In this document: positions 1 through 14,304 of the stretch, piece by piece
How positions within the stretch are numbered: position 1 is the stretch's first letter
Layout: each line of letters begins with the position of its first letter
Assembly (NCBI RefSeq): GCF_000690905.1
Contig: NZ_JMCL01000011.1
Span: 1-60,158, forward strand
DNA length: 60,158 nt
Source of the DNA: Pseudomonas sp. Ant30-3
GTDB taxonomy: Bacteria; Pseudomonadota; Gammaproteobacteria; Pseudomonadales; Pseudomonadaceae
Direction: 5' to 3'
Notes under the pieces: model-generated
Database searches by the model: none
Told to the model about the DNA's origin: nothing
The model's input: the letters and a program-made list of their open reading frames with translations, nothing else
Made by a program: the position numbers and the translations under genes

Positions 1-450
1 TACGGAATGAAACTGGCGCAACTGAATGTACTGCGGGCAGTTGCCGAAAGACTGTTCGACCGACACGTCGAAGCCGCTTGCGGACAGCGCATCAATGCGC
101 CCGTTGAGGCGATTGCGGCGGCGGGAGTGCAGCTCGATTCCCAGCAAGCCGATCGCCGCACCGCCACTCAGTTGCGCCGGGTCATCAGCGGCCGGCAAGC
201 TGTTGAAATGCAACGTGCCCGGTGCCGGCGAATCCGCGAAGCCAGGTTCGCCTTCGAGAATGCTGGCCCATGGGTTGCCTTGTGGATCGACCGCTCCGTA
301 CACCATGAACGGCAATTGCTGATAAAACTTGCGGTGCTGATCAGGCATTTCGCTGCGAATGACCTTGCGCCCGAATGCTTCCATCCGATCGGCGACACCC
401 ACGTGTTGCTGCAATTGCTTTTCGCCTGCGTGCCACGGTGAACGATCCAT
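1..450 (-). CDS. Pyridoxamine 5'-phosphate oxidase-like FMN-binding protein, 3' end cut by window edge
   Basis: An open frame starts at an ATG at 448-450 and runs off the left edge of the window, giving about 150 N-terminal residues beginning MDRSPWHAGE. The segment with MVYGAVDPQGNPWASILEG and the later HFNSLPA stretch resembles the split-barrel FMN-binding fold of the pyridoxamine-phosphate-oxidase-like family. In pseudomonads these are often long proteins that continue into FAD and 2Fe-2S ferredoxin domains, but that part is not in the window. The substrate is unknown. The gene lies 60 bases downstream of the GST gene on the same strand. The family call is by recognition and moderately sure; any fused reductase domain is inference. 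Confidence 0.6.
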   Translation of the reverse strand, partial: MDRSPWHAGEKQLQQHVGVADRMEAFGRKVIRSEMPDQHRKFYQQLPFMVYGAVDPQGNPWASILEGEPGFADSPAPGTLHFNSLPAADDPAQLSGGAAIGLLGIELHSRRRNRLNGRIDALSASGFDVSVEQSFGNCPQYIQLRQFHSV

Positions 451-510
451 AACGGCTTCTCCCCTGCGCCCTTGGCGCAGCGTGACTGACCTAACGTGTC
501 GGCTACAAAT

Positions 511-1137
511 TCAAGCGCTTGCTTGCAAACCGACCGCCGTGCGCGGCATGCCGACAAATCCGGGCAAAGCTTCAACTCGAGCCAGCCACGCCCGGATACT
601 CGGGTAGGCATCCAGCGAGACGTTGCCTTCAGGTGCATGGGCGATGTAACTGTACGCCGCGACATCTGCGATGGTGGGTTCGTCGCCGACCAGGAACGTA
701 GCGCCAGCCAGTTCTTGATCAATCATCTTCAGCCAGGTGTGGGCGTAAGCGATGACTTCTTCAGCGTTATAAGCGGCGCCGAATACCGTGATCAGCCGCG
801 CTCTGGCGGGACCAAAAGCAATGGGGCCGGCTGCCATCGAGAGCCAACGCTGCACGTGCGCCGCGCCAACCGGATCAGCTGGCAGCCACCGACCTTCGCC
901 ATATTTCTGCGCCAGATACACCAGAATCGCATTGGAGTCGGCGAGCACCACACCTTGGTCATCAATGGCCGGCACCTGACCCAGCGGGTTGATCGCAAGA
1001 AAATCGGGTTGCTTGTGCTCGCCCTTCGCCAGGTCGACAAATACCAGCTCGGTCGGCAATTGCATCAGGGAAAGCATCAGCTCCACACGGTGAGCGTGGC
1101 CTGAACGCGGGAAATTGTAGAGTTTGATGGCTTGCAT
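511..1137 (-). CDS. Glutathione S-transferase family protein
   Basis: This 208-residue protein has the usual GST length. An N-terminal thioredoxin-like half (about 1-80) contains the glutathione-site pattern [19 protein letters not shown], and a helical C-terminal half carries the [21 protein letters not shown] helix-capping pattern typical of GST_C. Ser12 in [11 protein letters not shown] is a possible catalytic serine. I chose the ATG at 1135-1137 (MQAIKLYNF) rather than one nine codons upstream because the thioredoxin-fold beta strand starts there. It lies downstream of a LysR gene on the same strand, which may regulate it. Substrate unknown. Confidence 0.85.
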   Translation of the reverse strand: MQAIKLYNFPRSGHAHRVELMLSLMQLPTELVFVDLAKGEHKQPDFLAINPLGQVPAIDDQGVVLADSNAILVYLAQKYGEGRWLPADPVGAAHVQRWLSMAAGPIAFGPARARLITVFGAAYNAEEVIAYAHTWLKMIDQELAGATFLVGDEPTIADVAAYSYIAHAPEGNVSLDAYPSIRAWLARVEALPGFVGMPRTAVGLQASA

Positions 1138-1265
1138 GATCGACTCCGCTGTTGGTGGCGCCACTCAGGAAGATCAACGCCAATGGCCGCCAATCTTCCT
1201 CTCGCCGTCCCGCCAACAGAATCACCATTCGCTGCAATCCGTTATTTCAGCCAGTGCAATAAACC

Positions 1266-2168
1266 TCAGACGTGCAAGGCGGGGTGATCGCGCAACGCTG
1301 CCACCATCAGATCGACAAAGCTGCGAATCCGCGCCGGAGCCTTACGCCCGCCTTGGTAGATCACATGAACGGGCTGTGGCGGCAACTCGAAATCGGCAAG
1401 AACAATTTCCAGATTCCCCGCCGCCACTCGGCTGGCGACCTGATAAGACAGCACCCGAGTGAAACCCAGACCCAGACAGGCGGCGTTAATGGCCGCCTGA
1501 TTCGACGTCACCACCAGGCGAGGTTCAGGGCGCAACGTCAGCGGCATTCCAGCTTCCTGAAAAGGCCAGCTGCGCTGTTGACCAATGGCCGAGGTCGCAA
1601 CGATCGGCACGTCAGCCAGCCCTTGAGGATGCTGCGGTCGGCCATAAGCCTCGAGACATTGCGGTGACGCACAAATCACTCGCCGGACTTCACCGACGCG
1701 GATCGCGTGCTGGTTGCTGTCCGGCAATTCGGCAATGCGCACGGCGACATCGATGCCCTCCTCCGCCATGCTCACCACACGATCAAGGAGCAATGCGTTA
1801 ATGGTGACGTCGGGGAATCGAGTCAGGTAATCCACCATAACCGGCGTCACGAACAATTCACCAAACAATACCGATGCCGTGATCGACAACTGCCCACGCG
1901 GTTGGGCGTGACTGCCTGCTGCCGAATCCTCGGCTTCCTGCACTTCGGCGAGAATTCTTCGACAATCCTCAAGGTAGCGCTGACCCGCCTCGCTCAGGTG
2001 CACGCTGCGAGTGGTGCGCGTCAGCAACGGCGTGCCGATGCGTTTCTCCAACGCTGCCACAGCGCGAGTGACACTGGCAGCCGACATGCCTAGCCGCCGA
2101 GCCGCCGCAGAAAACCCCTGATCCTGAGCAACAGCGGCGAACACCTGCATTTCCTGAAATCGATCCAC
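1266..2168 (-). CDS. LysR-family transcriptional regulator
   Basis: The product has 300 residues, the normal LysR length. The N-terminal winged helix-turn-helix (about 1-60) includes the recognition segment SAAARRLGMSAASVTRAVAALEKRIG, and the effector-binding domain (about 90-300) includes the ITASVLFGELFVTPVMVDYL strand. The gene is read in the same direction as the GST gene, 128 bases upstream of it. LysR proteins usually regulate a divergent or adjacent gene, so the GST gene is a candidate target; this is inference. The closest relatives by feel are the DNA-binding regulators of the YafC/AaeR-like subgroup, and no inducer can be named. Confidence 0.9.
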   Translation of the reverse strand: MDRFQEMQVFAAVAQDQGFSAAARRLGMSAASVTRAVAALEKRIGTPLLTRTTRSVHLSEAGQRYLEDCRRILAEVQEAEDSAAGSHAQPRGQLSITASVLFGELFVTPVMVDYLTRFPDVTINALLLDRVVSMAEEGIDVAVRIAELPDSNQHAIRVGEVRRVICASPQCLEAYGRPQHPQGLADVPIVATSAIGQQRSWPFQEAGMPLTLRPEPRLVVTSNQAAINAACLGLGFTRVLSYQVASRVAAGNLEIVLADFELPPQPVHVIYQGGRKAPARIRSFVDLMVAALRDHPALHV

Positions 2169-2215
2169 TGGACATGTCCTCGGTTTGCAGCTGCCGGGTT
2201 TGCGTTGGCGGTGAT

Positions 2216-2617
2216 CTAGCGCAGGTTCAGATAAATCGGCATCACATGATCAAGCGTCAAGGGTGCCAACTGTAAGTGTGCGTAGTTATCACGGTCGACC
2301 CATATTGCCGACTCAATCTCCGCGGCAGCCTGGACCGGAGCGCTCACGTTAACCCGGAACAATTCGCAGCGTACCTCGAAGCCGGGTTCGTTAGCGGCGG
2401 GCGCACTGAAAGCGCCTAAAAATTTCGCTTGAGCCGTATCGATCTGAATGCCGAGTTCTTCATCCAGCTCACGGGCCAAGGCCTGCACAGCCAGTTCGCC
2501 GGGTTCGATCTTGCCCCCGGGCTGCATGAAAAAAGCCGTGTTGCGTTTGCGTACCAAGAGGGTCCTGCCGTCGGAGCCCATCAAAAGAGCGGCTGCGATG
2601 TGGATAGTTTGGGTCAT
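2216..2617 (-). CDS. Nudix hydrolase
   Basis: A 133-residue single-domain protein. A complete Nudix box, GX5EX7REUXEEXGU, is visible at about residues 35-57 (GKIEPGE then ALARELDEELGI). These Glu residues bind the divalent cation used to cleave nucleoside diphosphates linked to another moiety. The sequence lacks additional recognisable specificity motifs, so MutT-like housecleaning of oxidised nucleotides and other substrates are equally possible. It lies downstream of glmS on the same strand but is separated from it by a strong hairpin, so it is probably transcribed on its own. Confidence 0.85.
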   Translation of the reverse strand: MTQTIHIAAALLMGSDGRTLLVRKRNTAFFMQPGGKIEPGELAVQALARELDEELGIQIDTAQAKFLGAFSAPAANEPGFEVRCELFRVNVSAPVQAAAEIESAIWVDRDNYAHLQLAPLTLDHVMPIYLNLR

Positions 2618-2681
2618 GGACTGGCCTTTGATAGCCGTGGAGGGATGTGGATAGCGGCTGCTTGGCTTGGCTGAAACGCGA

Positions 2682-2710
2682 AGCCAGGAAACCCGTGGGG
2701 TTTCCTGGCT
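2682..2710 (-). terminator. Hairpin downstream of glmS
   Basis: A perfect 13-bp inverted repeat (AGCCAGGAAACCC / GGGTTTCCTGGCT) with a 3-base loop lies about 97 bases past the glmS stop. There is no good T-run on the minus strand, so it may act as a weak or factor-assisted terminator or as an mRNA 3'-end stabiliser. It separates glmS from the Nudix gene. Confidence 0.55.
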
Positions 2711-2781
2711 GCGTTAGTAGATCGTCCAGGCTACTGGAGGCCAATCGATGGCCTCCATACTGCAGCTGTGTAGCGGCGATG

Positions 2782-2845
2782 TAACATCGACCGGGCTGTG
2801 GATAACTTATTCCACAGTCACCGACTTCGCCAGGTTGCGTGGCTG
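2782..2845. other. attTn7: Predicted attTn7 (Tn7 attachment site at glmS 3' end)
   Basis: Tn7-family elements using TnsD recognise the last codons of glmS and insert about 23-25 bp beyond the stop. The conserved GlmS C-terminus ([15 protein letters not shown]) is intact here, so the recognition site would be about 2807-2845 and the insertion point near 2782. Nothing Tn7-like is inserted in this window. The site is inferred from position and from established knowledge of attTn7 in pseudomonads. Confidence 0.6.
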
Positions 2846-4639
2846 ATCAACGTCAGTGCCTTTGAGCACAGCAACGTAGTACGACAGCAACTGCAGCGGG
2901 ATGGTGTAGAGGATTGGCGAGAGGATGTCGTGGATGTGCGGCATGTGCACAACGTGCGTGCCTTCGCCATTGGTCATGCCAGCCTGCTCGTCAGCAAACA
3001 CGATCAGCTCGCCGCCGCGGGCGCGGACTTCCTGAAGGTTGGATTTGAGCTTCTCAAGCAGCTCGTTGTTCGGCGCGACGGTAACCACCGGCATGTCGTT
3101 ATCCACAAGCGCCAACGGACCGTGTTTTAGTTCACCGGCCGGATAAGCCTCAGCGTGGATGTAGGAGATTTCCTTGAGCTTGAGAGCGCCTTCCATCGCT
3201 ACCGGGAATTGTGCACCGCGACCCAGGAACAATGTGTGGTTCTTCTCCGCAAACAGCTCGGCGATTTTCTCGACGGTGCTGTCCATGGCCAAGGCTTCAC
3301 CCAGACGAGTTGGCAGCCGGCGCAATTCTTCGACCAGAGTGGCTTCAACGCCTTCGGCCAAGGTGCCGCGAACCTGGCCAAGGGACAGGGTCAACAGCAA
3401 CAGACCGACCAGTTGAGTGGTGAACGCTTTGGTGGAAGCTACGCCAATTTCGCGACCCGCTTGAGTCAGCAGTGTCAGGTCGGATTCGCGCACCAGCGAG
3501 CTGATGCCGACGTTGCAGATGGCCAGGCTGGCGAGGAAACCCAGCTCCTTGGCATTGCGCAGGGCGGCCAAAGTGTCAGCGGTTTCACCCGACTGCGAAA
3601 TGGTCACGAACAATGTATCAGGCTGCACCACAACTTTGCGGTAGCGGAACTCACTGGCCACTTCCACCTGGCACGGGATGCCGGCCAGTTCTTCCAGCCA
3701 GTAACGGGCAACCATGCCCGCGTGGTAACTGGTGCCGCAGGCGACGATTTGCACGTTGCGCACTTTCGCAAACAGCTCGGCAGCTTGTGGACCAAATGCC
3801 TGTACCAGCACGCCATTCGGACTCAAGCGGCCTTCGAGGGTGCGTTGCACAACGGCCGGTTGCTCGTGGATTTCCTTGAGCATGAAATGACGGAACTCGC
3901 CCTTGTCAGCAGCTTCCGCACCGTCGCGGTATTGCACGGTCTCACGCTGGACGGCTGCACCGCTGACGTCCCAGATTTGCACCTCATCGCGACGGATTTC
4001 AGCGATATCGCCTTCTTCCAGGTACATGAAACGGTCAGTGACCTGACGCAGGGCCAATTGATCGGAAGCAAGGAAGTTTTCGCCCATACCCAAACCGATG
4101 ACCAGCGGGCTGCCGCTACGGGCCGCGACCAGACGGTCCGGCTGCTTCGCGCTTATCACGGCCAGGCCATAGGCACCGTGCAGCTCTTTGACAGTCGCTT
4201 TGAGGGCCACGGTCAGGTCTGGCAGTTCCTTGAGTTTATGGTTCAACAGGTGTGCAATCACCTCGGTGTCAGTGTCCGAGGTGAACACGTAACCCAAGGC
4301 TTTGAGTTGTTCACGCAGGGCTTCATGGTTTTCAATGATGCCGTTATGCACCACCGCCAGATCGCCGGAGAAATGCGGGTGAGCATTGCGTTCGCAAGGC
4401 GCGCCATGAGTGGCCCAGCGAGTGTGCGCGATACCCAGGCGACCAAGAAGCGGCTCGGCTTCCAGTGCAATTTCCAGCTCGCTGACTTTGCCCGGACGAC
4501 GGGTGCGCTCGATCTTTTCATCGTTGGTATAGACCGCCACGCCGGCGCTGTCGTAACCACGGTATTCCAGGCGCTTGAGGCCTTCGAGCAAGATGGCAGT
4601 GATGTTACGTTCTGCGACTGCGCCAACAATTCCACACAT
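2807..4639 (-). CDS. glmS: Glutamine-fructose-6-phosphate aminotransferase (isomerizing)
   Basis: This cytoplasmic enzyme makes glucosamine-6-phosphate from fructose-6-phosphate and glutamine, the first step towards UDP-GlcNAc. The 610-residue length is standard. The N-terminal class II glutamine amidotransferase domain begins MCGIVGA with the catalytic Cys2. Two SIS sugar-isomerase domains follow ([10 protein letters not shown], and [18 protein letters not shown] further on), and the C-terminus ends in the conserved NLAKSVTVE. It begins one base after the glmR stop, and its AGGAG ribosome site lies inside the end of glmR, so the two are probably translationally coupled. An exact DnaA-box 9-mer sits one base beyond the stop. 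Confidence 0.98.
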   Translation of the reverse strand: MCGIVGAVAERNITAILLEGLKRLEYRGYDSAGVAVYTNDEKIERTRRPGKVSELEIALEAEPLLGRLGIAHTRWATHGAPCERNAHPHFSGDLAVVHNGIIENHEALREQLKALGYVFTSDTDTEVIAHLLNHKLKELPDLTVALKATVKELHGAYGLAVISAKQPDRLVAARSGSPLVIGLGMGENFLASDQLALRQVTDRFMYLEEGDIAEIRRDEVQIWDVSGAAVQRETVQYRDGAEAADKGEFRHFMLKEIHEQPAVVQRTLEGRLSPNGVLVQAFGPQAAELFAKVRNVQIVACGTSYHAGMVARYWLEELAGIPCQVEVASEFRYRKVVVQPDTLFVTISQSGETADTLAALRNAKELGFLASLAICNVGISSLVRESDLTLLTQAGREIGVASTKAFTTQLVGLLLLTLSLGQVRGTLAEGVEATLVEELRRLPTRLGEALAMDSTVEKIAELFAEKNHTLFLGRGAQFPVAMEGALKLKEISYIHAEAYPAGELKHGPLALVDNDMPVVTVAPNNELLEKLKSNLQEVRARGGELIVFADEQAGMTNGEGTHVVHMPHIHDILSPILYTIPLQLLSYYVAVLKGTDVDQPRNLAKSVTVE

Positions 4640-4640
4640 G

Positions 4641-5414
4641 CTATTTCTCCTGGACCGGCGCGCAAATCAAATTGATGCCGCGAGCCTGTATTTGATCGCG
4701 TGCCTCGGGCGGCAGCCGATCATCTGTAATAAGGGTATGGACGCTGCCCCAGGGCAGTTCCAGGTTGGGGATTTTGCGGCCGATCTTGTCGGCCTCGACC
4801 ATCACCACGACTTCCCGAGCGACTTCAGCCATGACACGGCTCAGCCCGAGTAATTCGTTGAAAGTCGTGGTACCGCGCAATAGATCGATGCCATCGGCAC
4901 CGATGAACAGCTGATCAAAGTCATAGGAGCGTAGAACTTGCTCGGCGACCTGACCCTGGAAAGACTCGGAATGCGGGTCCCAGGTGCCACCGGTCATCAA
5001 CAGTACCGGCTCGTGTTCGAGTTCGCTCAAGGCTTTGGCAACGTGCAGGGAGTTGGTCATGACCACCAGGCCTGGCTGCTGGCCCAGCTCCGGGATCATC
5101 GCAGCGGTCGTACTGCCGCTGTCGATGATGATTCGGGCGTGCTCGCGGATCCCCTTAACTGCTGCGCGGGCGATTGCCTGTTTGTGCCGGGACACTGGCT
5201 GCCCGACATCGGCCACCAATTCCTGAGGCATGGTGATCGCACCGCCGTAACGACGCATCAGCAAACCATGAGTTTCCAGCGCTGCGAGATCCTTTCGAAT
5301 CGTAACTTCCGAAGTTTCGAACCGCTTGGCCAGTTCGTCCACACTCACTTCACCCTGCGCGTTGAGCAAGGCAATTATGTTGTGGCGACGTTGTGGTGTA
5401 TTGCGTTTCGACAT
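4641..5414 (-). CDS. glmR: DeoR-family transcriptional regulator, probable GlmR
   Basis: The protein has 257 residues, starting at the ATG at 5412-5414 (MSKRNTPQ). I rejected the 43-residue upstream extension because it is poorly conserved in character and overlaps a REP-like palindrome region. The DeoR helix-turn-helix is at about 6-60 ([21 protein letters not shown]) and the sugar-phosphate-sensing SIS-like domain follows ([24 protein letters not shown]). Its position directly upstream of glmS, in the order glmU-glmR-glmS, matches the pseudomonad glmR locus. Control of glmS by sensing an amino-sugar phosphate is inferred from context. Confidence 0.9.
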   Translation of the reverse strand: MSKRNTPQRRHNIIALLNAQGEVSVDELAKRFETSEVTIRKDLAALETHGLLMRRYGGAITMPQELVADVGQPVSRHKQAIARAAVKGIREHARIIIDSGSTTAAMIPELGQQPGLVVMTNSLHVAKALSELEHEPVLLMTGGTWDPHSESFQGQVAEQVLRSYDFDQLFIGADGIDLLRGTTTFNELLGLSRVMAEVAREVVVMVEADKIGRKIPNLELPWGSVHTLITDDRLPPEARDQIQARGINLICAPVQEK

Positions 5415-5508
5415 GACAAGTAAGTTTCGATTCGAAAGATAACGTAAGCAATCAAAACCTATTAGCGAAACTTCGTCAAGCGAGAACGATGAAATGGCTT
5501 TTGTGAGA

Positions 5509-5590
5509 CCTGTAGAAGCCGGCTTCCTGGCGATGCGTCTCATCTGACGTATCGCATCGATCTGAGCGCTGGCAAGCCAGCTCCTACAGG
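5509..5590. repeat. REP pair (BIME) between glmU and glmR
   Basis: Two inverted REP-like units flank a short spacer: one beginning CTGTAGAAGCCGGCTTCCTG near 5510 and its inverted partner ending GCCAGCTCCTACAG near 5588. The core matches the GTAGGAGCCGGCTTGCTGGCGA units seen at 47.6 kb. It lies in the 188-base gap between the glmU stop and the glmR start, overlapping the region where a glmR promoter would be expected. Confidence 0.75.
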
Positions 5591-5602
5591 GTTGTGGATA
5601 AC

Positions 5603-6970
5603 TTACGGCTTTTTGATTTTCTCCGGACGTTTCCAGCCGTCGATGTTGCGCTGACGTGCACGGCCCACCGCCAACTGTGAGTTATCCACATTCTGAGTGA
5701 TGGTCGACCCGGCTGCAGTAGTCGCACCGTTGGCGATTTCCACAGGGGCTACCAACGAATTGTTGGAACCGATGAACACGTCCTCGCCCAAAACGGTCTT
5801 CCACTTGTTGGCACCGTCGTAGTTGCAAGTGATCGTACCCGCGCCAACGTTGGTGCGAGCGCCGACCTCGGCATCGCCCAGGTAAGTCAGATGACCGGCT
5901 TTGGCGCCTTCGCCCAAGTGAGCATTTTTCAGCTCGACAAAGTTACCCACATGCGCGCGCGCATCCAGCACCGTACCCGGACGCAGGCGTGCAAACGGGC
6001 CAGCATCACTGCCTTCACCGAGAATCGCGCCGTCGATGTGACTGTTGGCTTTGATCACTGCGCCTTTGCGCAGGGTGCTGTCCTTGATCACGCAATTCGG
6101 GCCGATGATAACGTCGTCTTCAATAACGACCTTGCCCTCAAGAATCACGTTGATGTCGATCAGCACGTCACGCCCGACAGTGACTTCACCACGAACATCG
6201 AAACGTGCCGGATCGCGCAAGGTGACACCTTGAGCCATCAAGCGGCGGCCGGCGCGCAATTGATAGTGACGCTCCAGCTCGGAAAGCTGCTTGCGATCAT
6301 TGGCGCCCTGCACTTCCATCGCGTCGTGTGGCTGTTCGGTCGCCACCACCAAGCCGTCGCTGACCGCCATCGCAATGACGTCGGTCAGGTAATACTCGCC
6401 TTGGGCGTTGTTGTTGGACAGACGACTCATCCAGCCACCCAGTTGCGCAAAAGGCAGCGCCAGAATACCTGTGTTGCCTTCGCTGATCGCGAGCTCGGTT
6501 TCGTTGGCATCTTTCTGCTCGACGATGGCAGTTACTCTGCCATCGGCGTTTCGGACAATGCGGCCGTAGCCCGTCGGATCGTCCAGTTCAACTGTGAGCA
6601 AACCGAGTTGCTGCGGGGCAACCTGCTTGAGCAGGCGCTGCAATGTCTCGACTTCGATCAGCGGCACGTCACCGTAAAGAATCAACACAGTGTCGGCTTT
6701 AATGAACGGCACCGCTTGAGCCACGGCGTGGCCAGTGCCCAGCTGTTTGTCCTGCAGGACGAAATTCAGATCATCGGCGGCCAGACGATCACGTACAGCA
6801 TCGGCACCGTGGCCGATCACCACGTGGATGCGCTGCGGATCAAGTTGACGTGCGCTGTGGATAACATGGCCAAGCATCGAGTTGCCGGCTATCGGATGCA
6901 AAACTTTCGGCAGAGCCGAACGCATGCGAGTGCCCTGACCAGCAGCGAGAATAACAATTTCGAGAGACAT
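5603..6970 (-). CDS. glmU: Bifunctional UDP-N-acetylglucosamine pyrophosphorylase / glucosamine-1-phosphate N-acetyltransferase
   Basis: This enzyme acetylates glucosamine-1-phosphate and then uridylates it to UDP-GlcNAc, the precursor of peptidoglycan and lipid A. The 455-residue length is standard. The N-terminal nucleotidyltransferase motif [20 protein letters not shown] occupies about residues 8-27. The C-terminal half (about 250-450) shows hexapeptide left-handed beta-helix repeats (for example [22 protein letters not shown]) and the acetyl-CoA-site pattern [10 protein letters not shown]. It is the gene next to glmR and glmS, so the window holds two of the three glm steps; glmM is not here. 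The stop codon is followed one base later by an exact TTATCCACA. Confidence 0.98.
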   Translation of the reverse strand: MSLEIVILAAGQGTRMRSALPKVLHPIAGNSMLGHVIHSARQLDPQRIHVVIGHGADAVRDRLAADDLNFVLQDKQLGTGHAVAQAVPFIKADTVLILYGDVPLIEVETLQRLLKQVAPQQLGLLTVELDDPTGYGRIVRNADGRVTAIVEQKDANETELAISEGNTGILALPFAQLGGWMSRLSNNNAQGEYYLTDVIAMAVSDGLVVATEQPHDAMEVQGANDRKQLSELERHYQLRAGRRLMAQGVTLRDPARFDVRGEVTVGRDVLIDINVILEGKVVIEDDVIIGPNCVIKDSTLRKGAVIKANSHIDGAILGEGSDAGPFARLRPGTVLDARAHVGNFVELKNAHLGEGAKAGHLTYLGDAEVGARTNVGAGTITCNYDGANKWKTVLGEDVFIGSNNSLVAPVEIANGATTAAGSTITQNVDNSQLAVGRARQRNIDGWKRPEKIKKP

Positions 6971-7023
6971 GACTGGCTACCAATCCTGGGTGGTCAGCGG
7001 CTGTGACCGGGTTTATGAAAATC

Positions 7024-7065
7024 GAAAAAAGAAAAAAGAAAAAAGAAAAAAGAAAAAAGAAAAAA
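7024..7065. repeat. Six-copy GAAAAAA heptanucleotide tandem array
   Basis: Six perfect copies of GAAAAAA run from 7024 to 7065 with no interruption and abut the atp terminator hairpin. On the minus strand the array reads as repeated TTTTTTC, so it extends the terminator pyrimidine tract towards glmU, whose start is 54 bases away. It is non-coding. Perfect arrays of this kind are prone to copy-number slippage. Confidence 0.95.
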
Positions 7066-7089
7066 GGGTAGCCGAGGCTACCCTTTTTT
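7060..7089 (-). terminator. Terminator of the atp operon
   Basis: GGGTAGC / GCTACCC form a 7-8 bp GC-rich stem around a short loop (7066-7083), flanked by A6 and T6 runs. On the minus strand the stem is followed by TTTTTT, the classic intrinsic-terminator arrangement. The symmetry could also let it work in the other direction. It lies 28 bases past the atpC stop. Confidence 0.9.
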
Positions 7090-7116
7090 ATCAATCGCGC
7101 AACAAGTGATGGCCTG

Positions 7117-7542
7117 TTAGTGGCCAAACTTCTTGCGGATCTGCTGGACGGTGCGCAGCTGAGCTGTTGCCTCGGCCAGACGTGCGGCAGCAGAACCGTA
7201 ATCGAATTCCGCGCCCCGCTCATGCAAGGCCTTCTCGGCAGCCTTAACGGCTTCCTGAGCGGAGGCTTCGTCCAGGTCGGCAGCACGCTGCACGGTGTCG
7301 GCAAGAACCTTGACCATGTTCGGCTGAACCTCGAGGAAACCGCCGGAGATGTAATACACCTCCTCTTCCCCGCCCTGCTTGACCAGGCGGATCGGACCCG
7401 GTTTGAGATTAGTGATCAGCGGCGCGTGGCCCAGGGCGATACCAAGATCACCGAGTGCACCGTGCGCAATCACCATCTCGACCAGGCCGGAGAAGATTTC
7501 CCCTTCCGCGCTGACGATATCGCAATGGACTGTCATAGCCAT
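7117..7542 (-). CDS. atpC: F1 ATP synthase epsilon subunit
   Basis: A 141-residue subunit of the F1 central stalk, which couples rotor movement to catalysis and inhibits ATP hydrolysis. The N-terminal beta-sandwich ([39 protein letters not shown]) fits the family, as does the C-terminal helical hairpin (about 90-141). It is the last gene of the atp operon, with the terminator just beyond. The initiator ATG follows atpD by 45 bases. Confidence 0.97.
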   Translation of the reverse strand: MAMTVHCDIVSAEGEIFSGLVEMVIAHGALGDLGIALGHAPLITNLKPGPIRLVKQGGEEEVYYISGGFLEVQPNMVKVLADTVQRAADLDEASAQEAVKAAEKALHERGAEFDYGSAAARLAEATAQLRTVQQIRKKFGH

Positions 7543-7587
7543 CTGATTGCCTCAAACTAAATTAGCGCCCGTTACCGGGCACCGGGA

Positions 7588-8994
<1,407 letters not shown>

Positions 8995-9855
8995 TTAAAC
9001 CGCGGCAGCGCCGCCGACGATTTCCGAGATCTCTTGGGTGATCGCAGCCTGACGCGCCTTGTTGTAGACCAGCTGCAAATCGCTGATCAAATCACCGGCG
9101 TTGTCGGTAGCGTTCTTCATCGCGATCATCCGCGCAGCTTGTTCAGCCGCGTTGTTCTCGACCACCGCCTGGTAGACCTGCGACTCCACGTAGCGGACCA
9201 TCAAGCCGTCAAGCAGCTCTTTGGCGTCCGGTTCGTACAGATAATCCCAGTGGTGCTTGAGTTCCTGTTCCGGGGTTGCCACCAGCGGAATCAACTGCTC
9301 CACGGTAGGCTGTTGCGTCATGGTGTTGATGAACTTGTTGGATACCACGGACAGGCGATCAATACGGCCGTCCAGGTAGGCATCCAGCATCACCTTGACG
9401 CTGCCGATCAAATCATTGATCGACGGCTCTTCACCCAGGTGGCTGATAGCTGCTACGACGTTACCGCCGAAGTTGCGGAAGAAAGCCGCACCCTTGCTAC
9501 CAACAACACACAGATCGATCTCGACGCCGTTTTCGCGGTTTAACGCCATGTCCTTGACCAAAGCCTTGAACAGGTTGGTGTTCAAGCCACCACACAGACC
9601 ACGGTCACTGCTCACCACGACATAACCGACGCGCTTTACTTCACGGTCGAGCATGAACGGGTGGCGATATTCCGGGTTGGCGTTGGCCAGATGACCAATA
9701 ACCTGGCGGATGCGCTCCGCGTAAGGACGGCTAGCAGCCATGCGCATTTGTGCCTTGCGCATTTTACTGACCGCCACTTTTTCCATGGCGCTGGTAATCT
9801 TTTGCGTGCTTTTGATGCTCGCAATCTTACTGCGAATCTCTTTTGCGCCTGCCAT
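8995..9855 (-). CDS. atpG: F1 ATP synthase gamma subunit
   Basis: The rotor shaft subunit, 286 residues. The N-terminal helix ([21 protein letters not shown]) and the C-terminal helix ([34 protein letters not shown]), which form the coiled coil through the alpha/beta hexamer, are both present. The central part has the Rossmann-like [11 protein letters not shown] segment. It lies in normal operon order between atpA and atpD. Confidence 0.98.
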   Translation of the reverse strand: MAGAKEIRSKIASIKSTQKITSAMEKVAVSKMRKAQMRMAASRPYAERIRQVIGHLANANPEYRHPFMLDREVKRVGYVVVSSDRGLCGGLNTNLFKALVKDMALNRENGVEIDLCVVGSKGAAFFRNFGGNVVAAISHLGEEPSINDLIGSVKVMLDAYLDGRIDRLSVVSNKFINTMTQQPTVEQLIPLVATPEQELKHHWDYLYEPDAKELLDGLMVRYVESQVYQAVVENNAAEQAARMIAMKNATDNAGDLISDLQLVYNKARQAAITQEISEIVGGAAAV

Positions 9856-9905
9856 GTAACACCTATCAGGTTAGCAAGCGGGAGCCTTGCGGCTCCCGCT
9901 GCGGC

Positions 9906-11450
<1,545 letters not shown>

Positions 11451-11471
11451 TGCTCTGCTGCCCCTTCAAAC

Positions 11472-12008
11472 TCAAGATTTCAATGCTTCGGCAAGGTTTG
11501 CGAGTTTGCCGCGAACCGAGCCATCGATAACCAGGTCGCCGGCGCGGATGACAATGCCCCCGATAAGGGATTTGTCTTCCTCGACTTGCAGGCGCACTTC
11601 CCGGTTGAGTCGTGCACTGAGAACCTTGGCGAGTTTGTCTTGCTGTTCTTGGTTCAATGCGAAAGCACTGGTCACTTCAACGTCTACCGATTTCTCTTGT
11701 TCGGCCTTGTACAGGTCAAACAGAGCGGCAATCTCCGGCAAAAGCGGGAGACGGTCGTTTTCGGCAACGACGTTGATGAAGTTCTGTGCCTTCACATCAA
11801 ACTTGTCGCCGCACACGTCAATAAACGTGGCGGCCTTGTCTGCGCTCGTCAGTCGCGGGGCCTTGAGCACGCGCTGCATGGTGTCGTCTTGCGACACTGC
11901 TGCAGCCAGGCCGAGCATGGCTGACCAAGAGGCCAGTTGCTGGTGGGCCTGGGCGTGCTCGAAGGCTGCCTTAGCGTAAGGTCGGGCCAACGTGGTCAAT
12001 TCTGCCAT
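11472..12008 (-). CDS. atpH: F1 ATP synthase delta subunit
   Basis: A 178-residue peripheral-stalk subunit linking the b dimer to the top of the alpha/beta hexamer. The N-terminal helical domain begins [20 protein letters not shown], which is characteristic. The C-terminal part carries the conserved [32 protein letters not shown] segment. It starts 12 bases after the atpF stop. Confidence 0.97.
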   Translation of the reverse strand: MAELTTLARPYAKAAFEHAQAHQQLASWSAMLGLAAAVSQDDTMQRVLKAPRLTSADKAATFIDVCGDKFDVKAQNFINVVAENDRLPLLPEIAALFDLYKAEQEKSVDVEVTSAFALNQEQQDKLAKVLSARLNREVRLQVEEDKSLIGGIVIRAGDLVIDGSVRGKLANLAEALKS

Positions 12009-12020
12009 GATCGCCCTCGC

Positions 12021-12491
12021 TTAAATTTCAGCAGCCAGTTTGTTTACCAGCTCCGCGTGCGCGTTTTGATCGATTGTGGCACCCAGGATCTTCTCGGCGC
12101 CGCCGACGGCCAGAGCACCCAATTGGGCACGCAGCGCATCTTTGACACTGTTCAGTTCCTGCTCGATCTCGGCCTGAGCCTGAACCTTCACACGGTCAGC
12201 GTCGATACGGGCTTTTTCAACAGCCTCTTCGACGATCTGGTTACCGCGTTTCTTGGCCTGCTCAATGATTTCAGCTGCTTGAGCCTTAGCTTCGCGCAGT
12301 TGTTGACCCGCTTTATCTTGGGCCAACTCCAGGTCGCGAGCTGCTCGGGCGGCAGCGTCCAGTCCATCCGCGATCTTCTTCTGACGTTCGTGCAAAGCCG
12401 CGATGACCGGAGGCCACACGAACTTCATGCAAAACAGTACAAAAATGAAGAACGCAACGGACTGGCCAATCAGGGTTGCATTAATGTTCAC
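12021..12491 (-). CDS. atpF: Fo ATP synthase b subunit
   Basis: A 156-residue peripheral-stalk protein. One N-terminal membrane helix (about 7-27, [20 protein letters not shown]) is followed by a long, strongly charged helix predicted to form a right-handed coiled-coil dimer. The [10 protein letters not shown] start is typical of gammaproteobacteria. It sits between atpE and atpH. Confidence 0.97.
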   Translation of the reverse strand: MNINATLIGQSVAFFIFVLFCMKFVWPPVIAALHERQKKIADGLDAAARAARDLELAQDKAGQQLREAKAQAAEIIEQAKKRGNQIVEEAVEKARIDADRVKVQAQAEIEQELNSVKDALRAQLGALAVGGAEKILGATIDQNAHAELVNKLAAEI

Positions 12492-12547
12492 GCCAACACC
12501 TCGCTCGTTCGTTGCACATCAAACCAATCACTCGAAGGTTCGAGTAA

Positions 12548-12820
<273 letters not shown>

Positions 12821-12936
12821 TTACGTCGTATGGTTTAGGTTTTTTAGATTTTAAAGCGGTAAAACAAATCGTTTCATGCCCTGGTGGGCACCCACCCGTT
12901 TCACCAGGTGGGACATCAGACTAGTCGAGACTGGTC

Positions 12937-14233
<1,297 letters not shown>

Positions 14234-14304
14234 AATTACTCCCCAATGGCCGGCTGCCAGAATTCAATAACTTGGCATAATTTGTGCCGACAAAATGCGC
14301 GCAG

